A stretch of DNA of 64,000 nucleotides from positions 4,586,501-4,650,500 of the forward strand of contig NZ_CP059139.1 of NCBI RefSeq assembly GCF_014109765.1, written 5' to 3'. The notes under the pieces are model-generated. The model saw only the letters and a list, made by a program, of their open reading frames with translations, made no database searches and was not told the DNA's origin. Each line of letters begins with the position of its first letter. The first letter of the stretch is position 1. The position numbers and the translations under genes are program-made. Of the stretch, positions 51,998 through 59,662 are shown piece by piece. The stretch comes from Pseudomonas berkeleyensis (lineage in GTDB: Bacteria; Pseudomonadota; Gammaproteobacteria; Pseudomonadales; Pseudomonadaceae).

Positions 51998-52896
51998 CCA
52001 CCTCCACCAGCCTCGACCAGAGCCTGCTCTACCCTTCGCCACTGAAGGAGTTCTGGCATGCCTTCAAGCACAACAAGGGCGCCGTCTGCGGCCTGGCGTT
52101 CATACTGCTGATCGTGTTCTGCGCGCTGTTCGCACCCTGGATCGCCCCGCACCATCCCAGCGAGCAATACCGCGACTTCCTGCTCACCCCGCCGGTATGG
52201 CTGGAAGGCGGCCAGTGGCAATTCCTGCTTGGCACCGACGAGCTGGGCCGTGACCTGCTCTCGCGGATCATCCATGGCGCGCGACTGTCGCTGCTGATCG
52301 GTCTGGCCTCGGTGGTGTTGTCGCTGGTTCCCGGCATCCTGCTGGGACTCTGTGCCGGCTTTTTCCCGCGCCTGCTCGGCCCCGGCATCATGCGCCTGAT
52401 GGACATCATGCTGGCACTGCCCTCGCTGCTGCTGGCCGTGGCCATCGTCGCCATTCTCGGCCCCGGGCTGATCAACACCATCTTCGCCATCGCCATCGTC
52501 TCGCTGCCATCCTATGTGCGCCTTACTCGCGCTGCGGTGATGGGCGAGCTGAATCGCGACTACGTCACTGCCGCGCAACTGGCCGGCGCCAGCCTGCCGC
52601 GACTGATGTTCGTCACCGTGTTGCCCAACTGCATGGCGCCGCTGATCGTGCAGGCCACCCTGAGCTTCTCCTCGGCGATTCTCGACGCCGCCGCACTGGG
52701 TTTTCTCGGCCTCGGTGTGCAGCCACCAACGCCCGAGTGGGGCACCATGCTGGCCTCGGCTCGCGACTACATCGAGCGCGCCTGGTGGGTGGTCACTCTG
52801 CCCGGCCTGGCCATTCTGCTCAGCGTGCTGGCGATCAACCTGATGGGTGATGGCCTGCGCGATGCGCTCGACCCGAAACTCAAGAACGCCATCTGA
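51994..52896 (+). CDS. dppC: Peptide ABC transporter permease DppC
   Basis: Second inner-membrane permease (300 residues). It has the OppC-type N-terminal segment (LKEFWHAFKHNKGAVCGLAFILLIVFCALFAPWIAP), LGTDELGRDLLSRIIHGARLSL near residue 81 and the EAA-like TAAQLAGASLPRLMFVTVLPNCMAPLIV near 190. Start MTTSTSLDQ at 51994 with CTGGAGG upstream; upstream frame runs into the REP-like repeat. Confidence 0.95.
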   Translation: MTTSTSLDQSLLYPSPLKEFWHAFKHNKGAVCGLAFILLIVFCALFAPWIAPHHPSEQYRDFLLTPPVWLEGGQWQFLLGTDELGRDLLSRIIHGARLSLLIGLASVVLSLVPGILLGLCAGFFPRLLGPGIMRLMDIMLALPSLLLAVAIVAILGPGLINTIFAIAIVSLPSYVRLTRAAVMGELNRDYVTAAQLAGASLPRLMFVTVLPNCMAPLIVQATLSFSSAILDAAALGFLGLGVQPPTPEWGTMLASARDYIERAWWVVTLPGLAILLSVLAINLMGDGLRDALDPKLKNAI

Positions 52897-52906
52897 GGAG
52901 GCCTGC

Positions 52907-52966
52907 ATGCACGACTTCGATTCGGTGCGCACGGCGCACCGCCTCCCTGCGAGGGCCTGCGCATGA
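52907..52966 (+). CDS. Possible 19-codon linker ORF between dppC and dppD
   Basis: ATG 52907 follows GAGGAGGCCTGC ten bases after the dppC stop. Its 19-codon frame crosses a short palindrome and ends in a TGA that overlaps the dppD ATG as ATGA. The real dppD start is preceded by a near copy of the same site (GAGGGCCTGCGC). No known function. Confidence 0.3.
   Translation: MHDFDSVRTAHRLPARACA
52923..52941. repeat. Short REP-like palindrome between dppC and dppD
   Basis: CGGTGCGC-ACG-GCGCACCG is a perfect 8-bp stem identical to the core of the GTAGGG repeats at 51899 and 57445, but without their outer ends. Confidence 0.75.
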
Positions 52967-53940
52967 GCCTGCTGGATATCCACAATCTGTCCGTGCGCTT
53001 CGGCGGCGCCGACGCCGTACCCGTAGTCGATGGCCTCGACCTCTCGGTGAAAAAGGGCGAGGTGCTGGCCATCGTCGGTGAGTCCGGCTCCGGCAAGTCG
53101 GTGACCATGATGGCGCTGATGGGGCTGATCGACGCTCCCGGCATCGTCCATGCCGATTGCCTGCAGTTCGACGGCACCGACATGTTGCGCCTGAAAGGCA
53201 GGCAGCGCCGGCATATCGTCGGCAAGGATCTGGCCATGGTTTTCCAGGATCCGATGACCGCCCTCAATCCCAGTTACACCGTGGGTTTCCAGATCGAGGA
53301 AGTGCTGCGCCAGCACATGGGCCTGAAAGGCAAGGCCGCCCGCGCACGTGCCCTCGAGCTGCTGGAGCGGGTGGAGATTCCCGGCGCGGCCAGCCGCCTC
53401 GATGCCTATCCACATCAACTCTCCGGTGGCATGAGCCAGCGCGTGGCGATCGCCATGGCGATCGCTGCCGAGCCCAAGCTGCTGATCGCCGACGAGCCGA
53501 CCACGGCGCTGGACGTGACCATCCAGGCGCAGATCATGGAGTTGCTGCTGAACCTGCAGCGCGACCAGGGCATGGCCCTGGTGCTGATCACGCATGACCT
53601 GGCGGTGGTCGCCGAAACCGCTCAGCGCGTCTGCGTGATGTACGCCGGGCAGGCGGTGGAGCTGGGCCAGGTACCGACCCTGTTCGATGCGCCCAGCCAT
53701 CCCTATACCGAGGCCTTGCTCAAGGCGCTTCCTGAAAGGAGCTTGGCTGAGCACGGCTCAGGGGCCAGCCGCCTGGCCACCCTGCCCGGCATCGTGCCTG
53801 GCCGCTACGACCGCCCGCAGGGCTGCCTGCTGTCACCGCGCTGCCCTTACGTACAGGAACGCTGCCGCCAGCAACGACCAGCTCTGGACGAACATGCCCG
53901 TGGCGCCGCGCGCTGCTTCTTTCCCCTGGAGGTGGCCTGA
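52963..53940 (+). CDS. dppD: Peptide ABC transporter ATPase DppD
   Basis: Cytoplasmic ATPase (325 residues). Walker [15 protein letters not shown] near residue 38, signature [15 protein letters not shown] near 155, Walker [14 protein letters not shown] near 175. The C-terminal oligopeptide-transporter extension has the iron-sulfur-type cysteine pattern ([14 protein letters not shown] plus a later Cys). The stop overlaps the dppF start. Confidence 0.96.
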   Translation: MSLLDIHNLSVRFGGADAVPVVDGLDLSVKKGEVLAIVGESGSGKSVTMMALMGLIDAPGIVHADCLQFDGTDMLRLKGRQRRHIVGKDLAMVFQDPMTALNPSYTVGFQIEEVLRQHMGLKGKAARARALELLERVEIPGAASRLDAYPHQLSGGMSQRVAIAMAIAAEPKLLIADEPTTALDVTIQAQIMELLLNLQRDQGMALVLITHDLAVVAETAQRVCVMYAGQAVELGQVPTLFDAPSHPYTEALLKALPERSLAEHGSGASRLATLPGIVPGRYDRPQGCLLSPRCPYVQERCRQQRPALDEHARGAARCFFPLEVA

Positions 53941-54908
53941 TGAGCAACGTACTCGAGGCCCATGAGCTGACCCGTCACTACAACGTCTCGCGCGGCCTAT
54001 TCAAACCGGCAGCGACGGTGCAGGCGCTCAACGGCGTGTCCTTCAACCTGGAGGCCGGCAAGACCTTGGCCGTGGTCGGCGAGTCCGGCTGCGGCAAGTC
54101 GACCCTGGCTCGTGCCCTGACCCTGATCGAGCAGCCCAGTTCCGGCAGCCTGCAGATCGCCGGGCGTGAAGTGACCGGCGCCAGCAAAGCCGAGCGCCGG
54201 CAATTGCGCCGCGACGTACAAATGGTGTTCCAGAACCCCTATGCCTCACTCAACCCGCGGCAGAAGGTCGGCGACCAATTGGCCGAGCCGCTGCTGATCA
54301 ACACCCGCCTGAGCGCGGCCGAACGCCGCGAGAAGGTGCAGGCGATGATGCAACAGGTCGGCCTGCGTCCCGAGCATTACCACCGCTATCCGCACATGTT
54401 CTCTGGCGGCCAGCGCCAGCGCATCGCCCTGGCTCGCGCGATGATGCTGCAGCCCAAGGTGCTGGTGGCGGACGAACCGACCTCGGCGCTGGACGTGTCG
54501 ATCCAGGCGCAAGTGCTCAATCTGTTCATGGATCTGCAGGAGCAGTTCGGCACCGGCTACGTGTTCATCTCGCATAACCTCGCGGTGGTGCGCCATGTCG
54601 CCGACGACGTGCTGGTGATGTACCTCGGTCGCCCGGTGGAAATGGGCCCGGCCGAAGTGCTCTATGAGCGCCCGCTGCATCCTTATACGCAGGTGTTGTT
54701 GTCAGCGACGCCGACCATCCATCCCGATCCGGACAAACCGCGAGTGCGTGTCAGCGGTGAGCTACCCAATCCGCTCGACCCGCCGTCGGGCTGCGCCTTC
54801 CACAAACGCTGCCCGTATGCCGATCAACGCTGCCGGGAAGAACGCCCCGAGCTGCGGCTGATCGCTGCACGGCAGGTGGCCTGCCATCATGTGGAGCGCC
54901 TAGAGTGA
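53940..54908 (+). CDS. dppF: Peptide ABC transporter ATPase DppF
   Basis: Second ATPase (322 residues). Walker A GESGCGKSTLARAL near residue 47, signature FSGGQRQRIALARAMML near 157, Walker B VLVADEPTSALDV near 175, and the C-terminal cysteine pattern GCAFHKRCPYADQRC. ATGA overlap with dppD, the only dpp permease/ATPase junction without a palindrome. A REP-like repeat follows the gene. Confidence 0.96.
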   Translation: MSNVLEAHELTRHYNVSRGLFKPAATVQALNGVSFNLEAGKTLAVVGESGCGKSTLARALTLIEQPSSGSLQIAGREVTGASKAERRQLRRDVQMVFQNPYASLNPRQKVGDQLAEPLLINTRLSAAERREKVQAMMQQVGLRPEHYHRYPHMFSGGQRQRIALARAMMLQPKVLVADEPTSALDVSIQAQVLNLFMDLQEQFGTGYVFISHNLAVVRHVADDVLVMYLGRPVEMGPAEVLYERPLHPYTQVLLSATPTIHPDPDKPRVRVSGELPNPLDPPSGCAFHKRCPYADQRCREERPELRLIAARQVACHHVERLE

Positions 54909-54914
54909 CTTCTC

Positions 54915-54991
54915 GTAGGGTGTTGTGGGGCACCCAGGTCGTGCGCACTGGTAAGCATCGCAGTATTCCCGGTGCGCACGGCGCCCCCTAC
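54915..54991. repeat. REP-like repeat after dppF
   Basis: GTAGGGTGTTGTGGGGCACCC ... GGTGCGCACGGCGCCCCCTAC, a close relative of 51899-51975. It fills the start of the 151-base convergent gap between dppF and the next gene; no gene is visible in the gap. Confidence 0.75.
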
Positions 54992-55059
54992 CCAGGGCAC
55001 TTGCCGACATGTACTGCGTATCGTGACACCAGCGACTCGTCGGGTGCCGCAAAATCGCC

Positions 55060-56232
55060 TCAAGGTACCGACGGCAACGTCAGCTCGATGCTTTCGGCCA
55101 ACGAGTCCTCCAGTCGCTGCAGCTCGACACCGACCGCAGCGGCATCGTCGGCAAGGGTTTGCGCGATGTGCAGAAACTCCGGCGTCGCCTCCACGAAGGC
55201 CAGCACCACCATCGGGTCGAAGCGTGTACCACTGGCCGCGCTGATCTGCGCCACTGCCTGATCCAGGCTCACTGGCGGCAGATAAGGGTGTGGACAGGTC
55301 AGTGCCTCGAAGTCGCCGACCAGCGCCATCAGCCGCGCCGACAATGGAATCTGCTCGCCATGCAGGCCTTGCGGGTAGCCCTTGCCATCCCAGCGCTCGT
55401 GCTGGCCATAGACGATGTCCTTGGCGTCGGAAAGAAAGTCGGTGATGCTGCCCAGCCGGCGCTCGGCCCGCTCCAGCGCATCGCGCCCAGCGATCACTCC
55501 CTCCTTGAGCAGGCGCAGATCGTCCTCATCCGGTTCACCGTGGTTGAGCAGCACGCGGTCGGGCAAGGTCAGCCGGTCGATCACATGCAGCATGGCTGAC
55601 TTGCCCAGCTGGGCGATGCGCTCCTCGTTCAGTGCATCCGACAAGGCCGGCTGCTGACGCGCCAACGCCGCCGCCAGGCAGGTCATGTAGCGCTCGGTAC
55701 GCACGAGACGACGGCTGCAAGGGTTGTCGCGCATCACCGCCAGGCTGGCCATGGCCTCGATGGTGACATCCTGCAGGTTCTGGATGTCGCGAATGCGGCG
55801 CTTGACCTCGAGTTCCAGGTACTCGCTCTTGTCGCGCAGGTAGTCGGTAGCCACCTTGAGCTGCAACTGCGCCTTGACCCGGGCAAGGACGATGGGCGGG
55901 CTAACCGGCTTGGTAATGTAATCGGCAGCGCCAAGATCGAAACCCAGTTGTTCGTCGGCGACCTCGCTCCTGGCCGTCACCAGGATCAGCGGGATATGCC
56001 GGGTACGCGCATCGATCTTGAGCTGGCGACAAAGCGCGTAGTCATCCTGCCAGCCAAGCAGGATCAGGTCGGGCTGCGGCTTGCGCCTTGCTGCATGCAG
56101 CGCCTCGTCACTGCCAACCAGCTTGACCTGATAGCGGTCGACCAGCAACGCACCCAGGCGTTGGCGAGCATCCACGGCGTCATCCACCACCAGAATCAGT
56201 TCCTGTTCCGGTCTGTCGAGCATTCCCCGCAT
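55060..56232 (-). CDS. Degenerate REC / HD-GYP-like signalling protein
   Basis: A 390-residue protein with an N-terminal receiver fold (residues 11-120) and a C-terminal HD-GYP-like domain (150-345). Both look catalytically dead. The receiver keeps the acid pair (VVDD, 15-18) and KPVSPP lysine but has Gly60 where the phospho-acceptor Asp should be (DLILLGWQDD). The HD dyad is His215-Val216 (AMLHVIDRL instead of xLLHDIGK), and the later metal Asp is replaced (VGDFEALT for ADVFDALT). The GYP loop (HERWDGKGYPQG, 278-289) is intact. Likely a binding or protein-interaction module, possibly for c-di-GMP. It starts after a GGGAG site. Confidence 0.82.
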   Translation of the reverse strand: MRGMLDRPEQELILVVDDAVDARQRLGALLVDRYQVKLVGSDEALHAARRKPQPDLILLGWQDDYALCRQLKIDARTRHIPLILVTARSEVADEQLGFDLGAADYITKPVSPPIVLARVKAQLQLKVATDYLRDKSEYLELEVKRRIRDIQNLQDVTIEAMASLAVMRDNPCSRRLVRTERYMTCLAAALARQQPALSDALNEERIAQLGKSAMLHVIDRLTLPDRVLLNHGEPDEDDLRLLKEGVIAGRDALERAERRLGSITDFLSDAKDIVYGQHERWDGKGYPQGLHGEQIPLSARLMALVGDFEALTCPHPYLPPVSLDQAVAQISAASGTRFDPMVVLAFVEATPEFLHIAQTLADDAAAVGVELQRLEDSLAESIELTLPSVP

Positions 56233-56405
56233 GGCGATCTCCCTTGGCTGCCCGCCTGTAGATCATTAAAGGCGCTGGACTGCATTTGCGCTCACACTGC
56301 CTTACAACTGACCGCGCCAGCGCTTTGAAAGTGCAATGCGGATTGGCAGGGCGACGAGCGCAGCCGACAATCGTCAGCAGAATCCCGCTCGGAGGCATGC
56401 AACCG

Positions 56406-57428
56406 ATGCTCGACCATGAACGCTGCTGGCAGGCTGTGTGCGAACGCGATGCCGCGCAGGACGGTCTTTTCGTCTTCGCCGTACGCAGCACCGGCATCTA
56501 TTGCCGGCCGAGCTGCCCGGCCCGGCGACCGCGGCGTGACAACGTCAGCTTTCACCACGATGCCGCCAGTGCCGAAGCCGCTGGTTTTCGCCCGTGCAAA
56601 CGCTGCTCGCCACAAGGACAAAGCCCGGCGCAGCAACTCGACGCGCTGGTCGCCGCAGCCTGCGAGCTGCTACGTGGCGAGGTGCGCCTGACTTTGCCGC
56701 AACTGGCCGCCCGTATCGGCCTCTCCCCTTCCCACCTGGCACGCGCTTTCAAGGCCCGTACCGGAATGACGCCCAACGCCTGGGCCGCCGCCGAGCGACG
56801 CCGGCGCCTGGACGATCACCTGCTGCAAGCCGACAGCGTGCTCGATGCGGCCCTGGCCGCCGGCTACTCCGGCACCCGCGCGCTGTATGAAAAGCCCCAG
56901 GCGATGAGCCCCGGCCAACGCCGCCAGCGTGGCGCCGGCGAACACCTGCGCTATGCCATCGCCCCCTGCCCGCTCGGCCAGGTGTTGCTGGCCACCAGCG
57001 ACCAAGGCATCTGCGCCCTGCTGTTCGGCGATGAGCCGGCAGCCCTGCGTGAGGAGTTGCAGCAGCGCTTCGCCGCCGCCCGGTTGGAGGAGGATGAAGA
57101 AGGCCTGCGAGCCTCGCTGGAGCAGGTACTGGCGCAACTGGAGGAACCGGAGCGGGCCGCGCATCTGCCGCTGGATATTCGAGGTACCGCCTTCCAGCAA
57201 CGCGTGTGGCAAGCCTTGCAGGGCATTCCCAGAGGCGAAACCCGCAGCTACGCACAACTGGCCGGGCAGTTGGACAGCCATCCCCGCGCGATTGCCCGCG
57301 CCTGCGCCAGTAACGCCATCGGCCTGCTGTTGCCGTGCCACCGGGTGGTCGCCAGTGATGGAAGCCTCAGCGGCTACCGCTGGGGGCTGGCTCGCAAGCG
57401 GCAGTTGCTGGAGCAGGAACAGTCATAA
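56406..57428 (+). CDS. ada: Ada-type DNA methylation response protein / O6-methylguanine-DNA methyltransferase
   Basis: Bifunctional repair protein and regulator of about 340 residues. The N-terminal Ada zinc domain carries the methyl-phosphotriester acceptor region STGIYCRPSCPARRPRRDN and FRPCKRCSPQG. An AraC-type helix-turn-helix follows (LTLPQLAARIGLSPSHLARAFKARTGMTPNAW). The C-terminal methyltransferase has the PCHRV active-site cysteine and GTAFQQRVWQALQGIPRGETRSYAQLA. ATG 56406 is favoured over 56397 by spacing from GGAGG. In E. coli Ada activates alkylation-repair genes; no alkA or alkB is adjacent here. Confidence 0.93.
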   Translation: MLDHERCWQAVCERDAAQDGLFVFAVRSTGIYCRPSCPARRPRRDNVSFHHDAASAEAAGFRPCKRCSPQGQSPAQQLDALVAAACELLRGEVRLTLPQLAARIGLSPSHLARAFKARTGMTPNAWAAAERRRRLDDHLLQADSVLDAALAAGYSGTRALYEKPQAMSPGQRRQRGAGEHLRYAIAPCPLGQVLLATSDQGICALLFGDEPAALREELQQRFAAARLEEDEEGLRASLEQVLAQLEEPERAAHLPLDIRGTAFQQRVWQALQGIPRGETRSYAQLAGQLDSHPRAIARACASNAIGLLLPCHRVVASDGSLSGYRWGLARKRQLLEQEQS

Positions 57429-57444
57429 GCCATCGCGGTTGTCC

Positions 57445-57496
57445 GGTGCGCACGGCGCACCCTACGGGCACACGGGTAGGGTGCGCCGTGCGCACC
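57445..57496. repeat. Perfect 21-bp inverted repeat (REP-like)
   Basis: The arm at 57445-57465 (GGTGCGCACGGCGCACCCTA plus C) and the arm at 57476-57496 are exact reverse complements around a 10-base centre. This is the best-preserved copy of the GTAGGGTGCGC family, placed between convergent ada and the DJ-1/PfpI gene, where it could also act as a transcription stop. Confidence 0.9.
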
Positions 57497-57518
57497 AATC
57501 GCTCCCCTGCTCGCCGCC

Positions 57519-58070
57519 CTACACCAACATCGCCTTGGCCACTTCGTTGCGCGTGCTGCGCCCCACCAGTTGCTCCACCAGCGTCAGCGCAAAAGCCAGA
57601 GCCGTGCCCGGCCCCTGGCTGGTGATGCAATTGCCGTCCACCACCACAGGCTCATCGACGAAGCTGCAACCACTGAGCCGATCACTGAAGCTCGGATAAC
57701 AGGCCATCCGTCGCTGCCGCAGCACGCCGTAGTGCTGCAACGCGACCGCTGGCGCGGCGCAGATGGCGGCGAACAGTTCACCGGCCTTGGCCTGTTTGCG
57801 TACCCGCTCGGCCAGCGGTTCGAAATCAGCCAGGCGCTGTGCACCCGGCATGCCGCCGGGCAATACGATGAGGTCGAAATCCTGCGCCAGAACATCGAGC
57901 AACATGGCATCGGCAGTCAGCCGGGTACCGCGGGCACAGGTGATCATCCGGCGATCCTCGACACTGGCCAACACCACCTCGATTTCCGCACGGCGCAGCA
58001 CGTCGATCAAGGTCACGCATTCGAGGTCTTCACTGCCGTCGGCCACGGCAATCAGGGCACGTTTACTCAT
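57519..58070 (-). CDS. DJ-1/PfpI (YajL-like) family protein
   Basis: A 183-residue protein of the DJ-1/ThiJ/PfpI superfamily. The nucleophile cysteine is Cys104 in FAAICAAPAVAL, with the conserved Glu14 (DGSEDLE) and the PGGMPGAQ loop. The pattern fits the YajL/DJ-1 branch (chaperone, or repair of glyoxal damage) rather than a PfpI protease. Divergent from the purine permease gene across 177 bases. Confidence 0.9.
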   Translation of the reverse strand: MSKRALIAVADGSEDLECVTLIDVLRRAEIEVVLASVEDRRMITCARGTRLTADAMLLDVLAQDFDLIVLPGGMPGAQRLADFEPLAERVRKQAKAGELFAAICAAPAVALQHYGVLRQRRMACYPSFSDRLSGCSFVDEPVVVDGNCITSQGPGTALAFALTLVEQLVGRSTRNEVAKAMLV

Positions 58071-58101
58071 GTCTGAAATCCTTTCTGAAACGGACTGAAA
58101 C

Positions 58102-58148
58102 TGACCATAAGGTCATAAATTCACCAGGCAAAATCTTGCTGCTATGAT
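58102..58148 (+). promoter_or_regulatory. Promoter and candidate operator of the purine permease gene
   Basis: TTCACC (58120-58125) and TATGAT (58143-58148) are separated by exactly 17 bases, a good sigma-70 promoter. Just upstream lies the inverted repeat TGACC-ATAA-GGTCA (58102-58115), a plausible regulator site that could also act on the divergent DJ-1-family gene. Confidence 0.55.
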
Positions 58149-58176
58149 GCGCCCCTTTCGCAGAATCCAGCACTTT

Positions 58177-58247
58177 ATCTGCCGATTCGGACAGATGTGC
58201 TTTGCTGAACATTGCCGGCGCCGTTTGCGCCTCTGGGGAGCCCCGCC
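58177..58247 (+). promoter_or_regulatory. Structured 5' leader of the purine permease mRNA
   Basis: The roughly 95-base leader holds three hairpins: ATCTG-CCG...CGG-CAGAT (58177-58196, one bulge), GGCGC-CGTTT-GCGCC (58217-58231) and GGGG-AG-CCCC (58235-58244), the last enclosing the GGGGAG ribosome site. This is a layout that could switch translation. I do not recognise a specific riboswitch class. Confidence 0.35.
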
Positions 58248-59537
58248 ATGCTGGAAAGACTGTTCCAACTCCAAGCCCACAACACCAATGTGCGCACCGA
58301 GGTGCTGGCCGGGGTCACTACTTTCCTGACCATGGCCTACATCCTCTTCGTCAACCCGAGCATCCTCAGCGAAACCGGCATGGACAAGGGCGCGGTGTTC
58401 GTCGCCACCTGCCTGGCCGCCGCGTTCGGCTCGGCGGTGATGGGCATGATCGCCAACTACCCGATCGCCCTGGCACCGGGCATGGGTCTGAACGCCTTCT
58501 TCACCTACACCGTGGTGCTGGGCATGGGCCACACCTGGCAGGTGGCCCTGGGTGCAGTATTCCTCTCGGCGTGCCTGTTCTTCCTGCTGTCGATCTTCAA
58601 GATTCGCGAGTGGATCATCAACAGCATCCCGCTGGAGCTACGCTCGGCCATCGCCGCTGGTATCGGCCTGTTCCTCGCACTGATCGCCCTGCAGAACGCC
58701 GGTATCGTCGTCGCCAACCCGGCCACCATGGTCGGCATGGGTGACCTGGGCAGCCCGCAGGCGCTGTTGGCGATCCTCGGCTTCTTCCTGATCATCGGCA
58801 TGGAAGCGCTGCGCATCACCGGTGCCGTGCTGATCAGCATCCTGGTGGTGACCGGCCTGAGCATCCTGCTCGGCGTCAGCGAATTCGGCGGCGTGGTGTC
58901 GATGCCACCGTCGCTGGCACCGACCTTCATGCAACTGGATATCGCCGGCGCGCTGGACGTGGGCCTGATCAGCGTGATCTTCGCCTTTCTGTTCGTCGAC
59001 TTGTTCGACAACTCCGGCACCCTCATCGCCGTGGCCAAGAAGGCCGGCCTGATGCGCAAGGACGGCCACCTGCCGAAGATGGGCCGTGCGCTGATCGCCG
59101 ACAGCACCGCTGCTCTGGGCGGCTCGCTGCTGGGCACCAGCACCACCACCAGCTACATCGAGTCGGCGGCGGGCGTCAGTGCCGGCGGGCGCACCGGCCT
59201 GACCGCCATCGTGGTCGCCGTGCTGTTTCTCTTCGCCCTGTTCTTCGCGCCGCTGGCCGGCAGCGTACCGGCCTTCGCCACCGCTCCGGCGCTGCTGTTC
59301 GTCGCCGTGCTGATGGCCTCGGGCATGGCCGAGATCGAGTGGAGCGACATCACCGTCGCTGCGCCGGTGGTAGTCACCGCGCTGGCCATGCCGCTGACCT
59401 ACTCCATCGCCACCGGTATCGCCTTCGGCTTCATCACCTGGGTAGCGGCCAAGACCCTGGCCGGTCGTGCCCGTGAGCTGAACGGCATGCTGGTAGCGCT
59501 GGCCGTGTTCTGCGTGATCAAGCTGTCGCTGTTCTGA
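58248..59537 (+). CDS. NCS2/AzgA-family purine permease
   Basis: Inner-membrane transporter (429 residues) with about 12-14 membrane segments, likely for guanine, hypoxanthine or adenine by proton symport. Family motifs are ANYPIALAPGMGLNAFFTYTVV near residue 68, LFVDLFDNSGTLIAVAKKAGLM near 250 and GTSTTTSYIESAAGVSAGGRTGLTA near 300. Start MLERLFQLQAHNTNVRTE at 58248; an upstream in-frame start at 58212 lies in the structured leader. Confidence 0.93.
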   Translation: MLERLFQLQAHNTNVRTEVLAGVTTFLTMAYILFVNPSILSETGMDKGAVFVATCLAAAFGSAVMGMIANYPIALAPGMGLNAFFTYTVVLGMGHTWQVALGAVFLSACLFFLLSIFKIREWIINSIPLELRSAIAAGIGLFLALIALQNAGIVVANPATMVGMGDLGSPQALLAILGFFLIIGMEALRITGAVLISILVVTGLSILLGVSEFGGVVSMPPSLAPTFMQLDIAGALDVGLISVIFAFLFVDLFDNSGTLIAVAKKAGLMRKDGHLPKMGRALIADSTAALGGSLLGTSTTTSYIESAAGVSAGGRTGLTAIVVAVLFLFALFFAPLAGSVPAFATAPALLFVAVLMASGMAEIEWSDITVAAPVVVTALAMPLTYSIATGIAFGFITWVAAKTLAGRARELNGMLVALAVFCVIKLSLF

Positions 59538-59555
59538 GGGCCAGCGCTGGCCATT

Positions 59556-59576
59556 GGTGGGCTGAAGGCCACCCTA
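59556..59576. repeat. Half-copy of a REP-like repeat
   Basis: GGTGGGCTGAAGGCCACCCTA resembles the right half of the composite repeat at 21417-21491. It follows the permease stop and may act as a terminator stem. Confidence 0.6.
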
Positions 59577-59597
59577 CACCGTTGTTAAACGCTTGAA

Positions 59598-59658
59598 GTA
59601 GGGCGCGCCGCGCAGCCGAAGCAAGATGATGGACTCGAGGCGCACGGCGTGCCCCTAC
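59598..59658. repeat. Degenerate REP-like repeat
   Basis: GTAGGGCGCGCC at the left and GGCGTGCCCCTAC at the right form imperfect inverted ends of the GTAGGG family. Between convergent permease and araC-type genes. Confidence 0.6.
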
Positions 59659-59662
59659 GAAT

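Noticed and set aside
51634..53754. A 706-codon open frame on the minus strand opposite dppB-dppD
   Set aside because: It lies antisense to three clear dpp genes and follows their GC-rich codon pattern; no protein family is visible in it.
55060..56232. Calling the REC/HD-GYP protein an active c-di-GMP phosphodiesterase
   Set aside because: The HD dyad reads His-Val and other metal ligands are missing, so activity is not supported.
58149..58247. Assigning a named riboswitch to the purine permease leader
   Set aside because: Hairpins are visible, but no class-specific conserved core can be recognised by eye.
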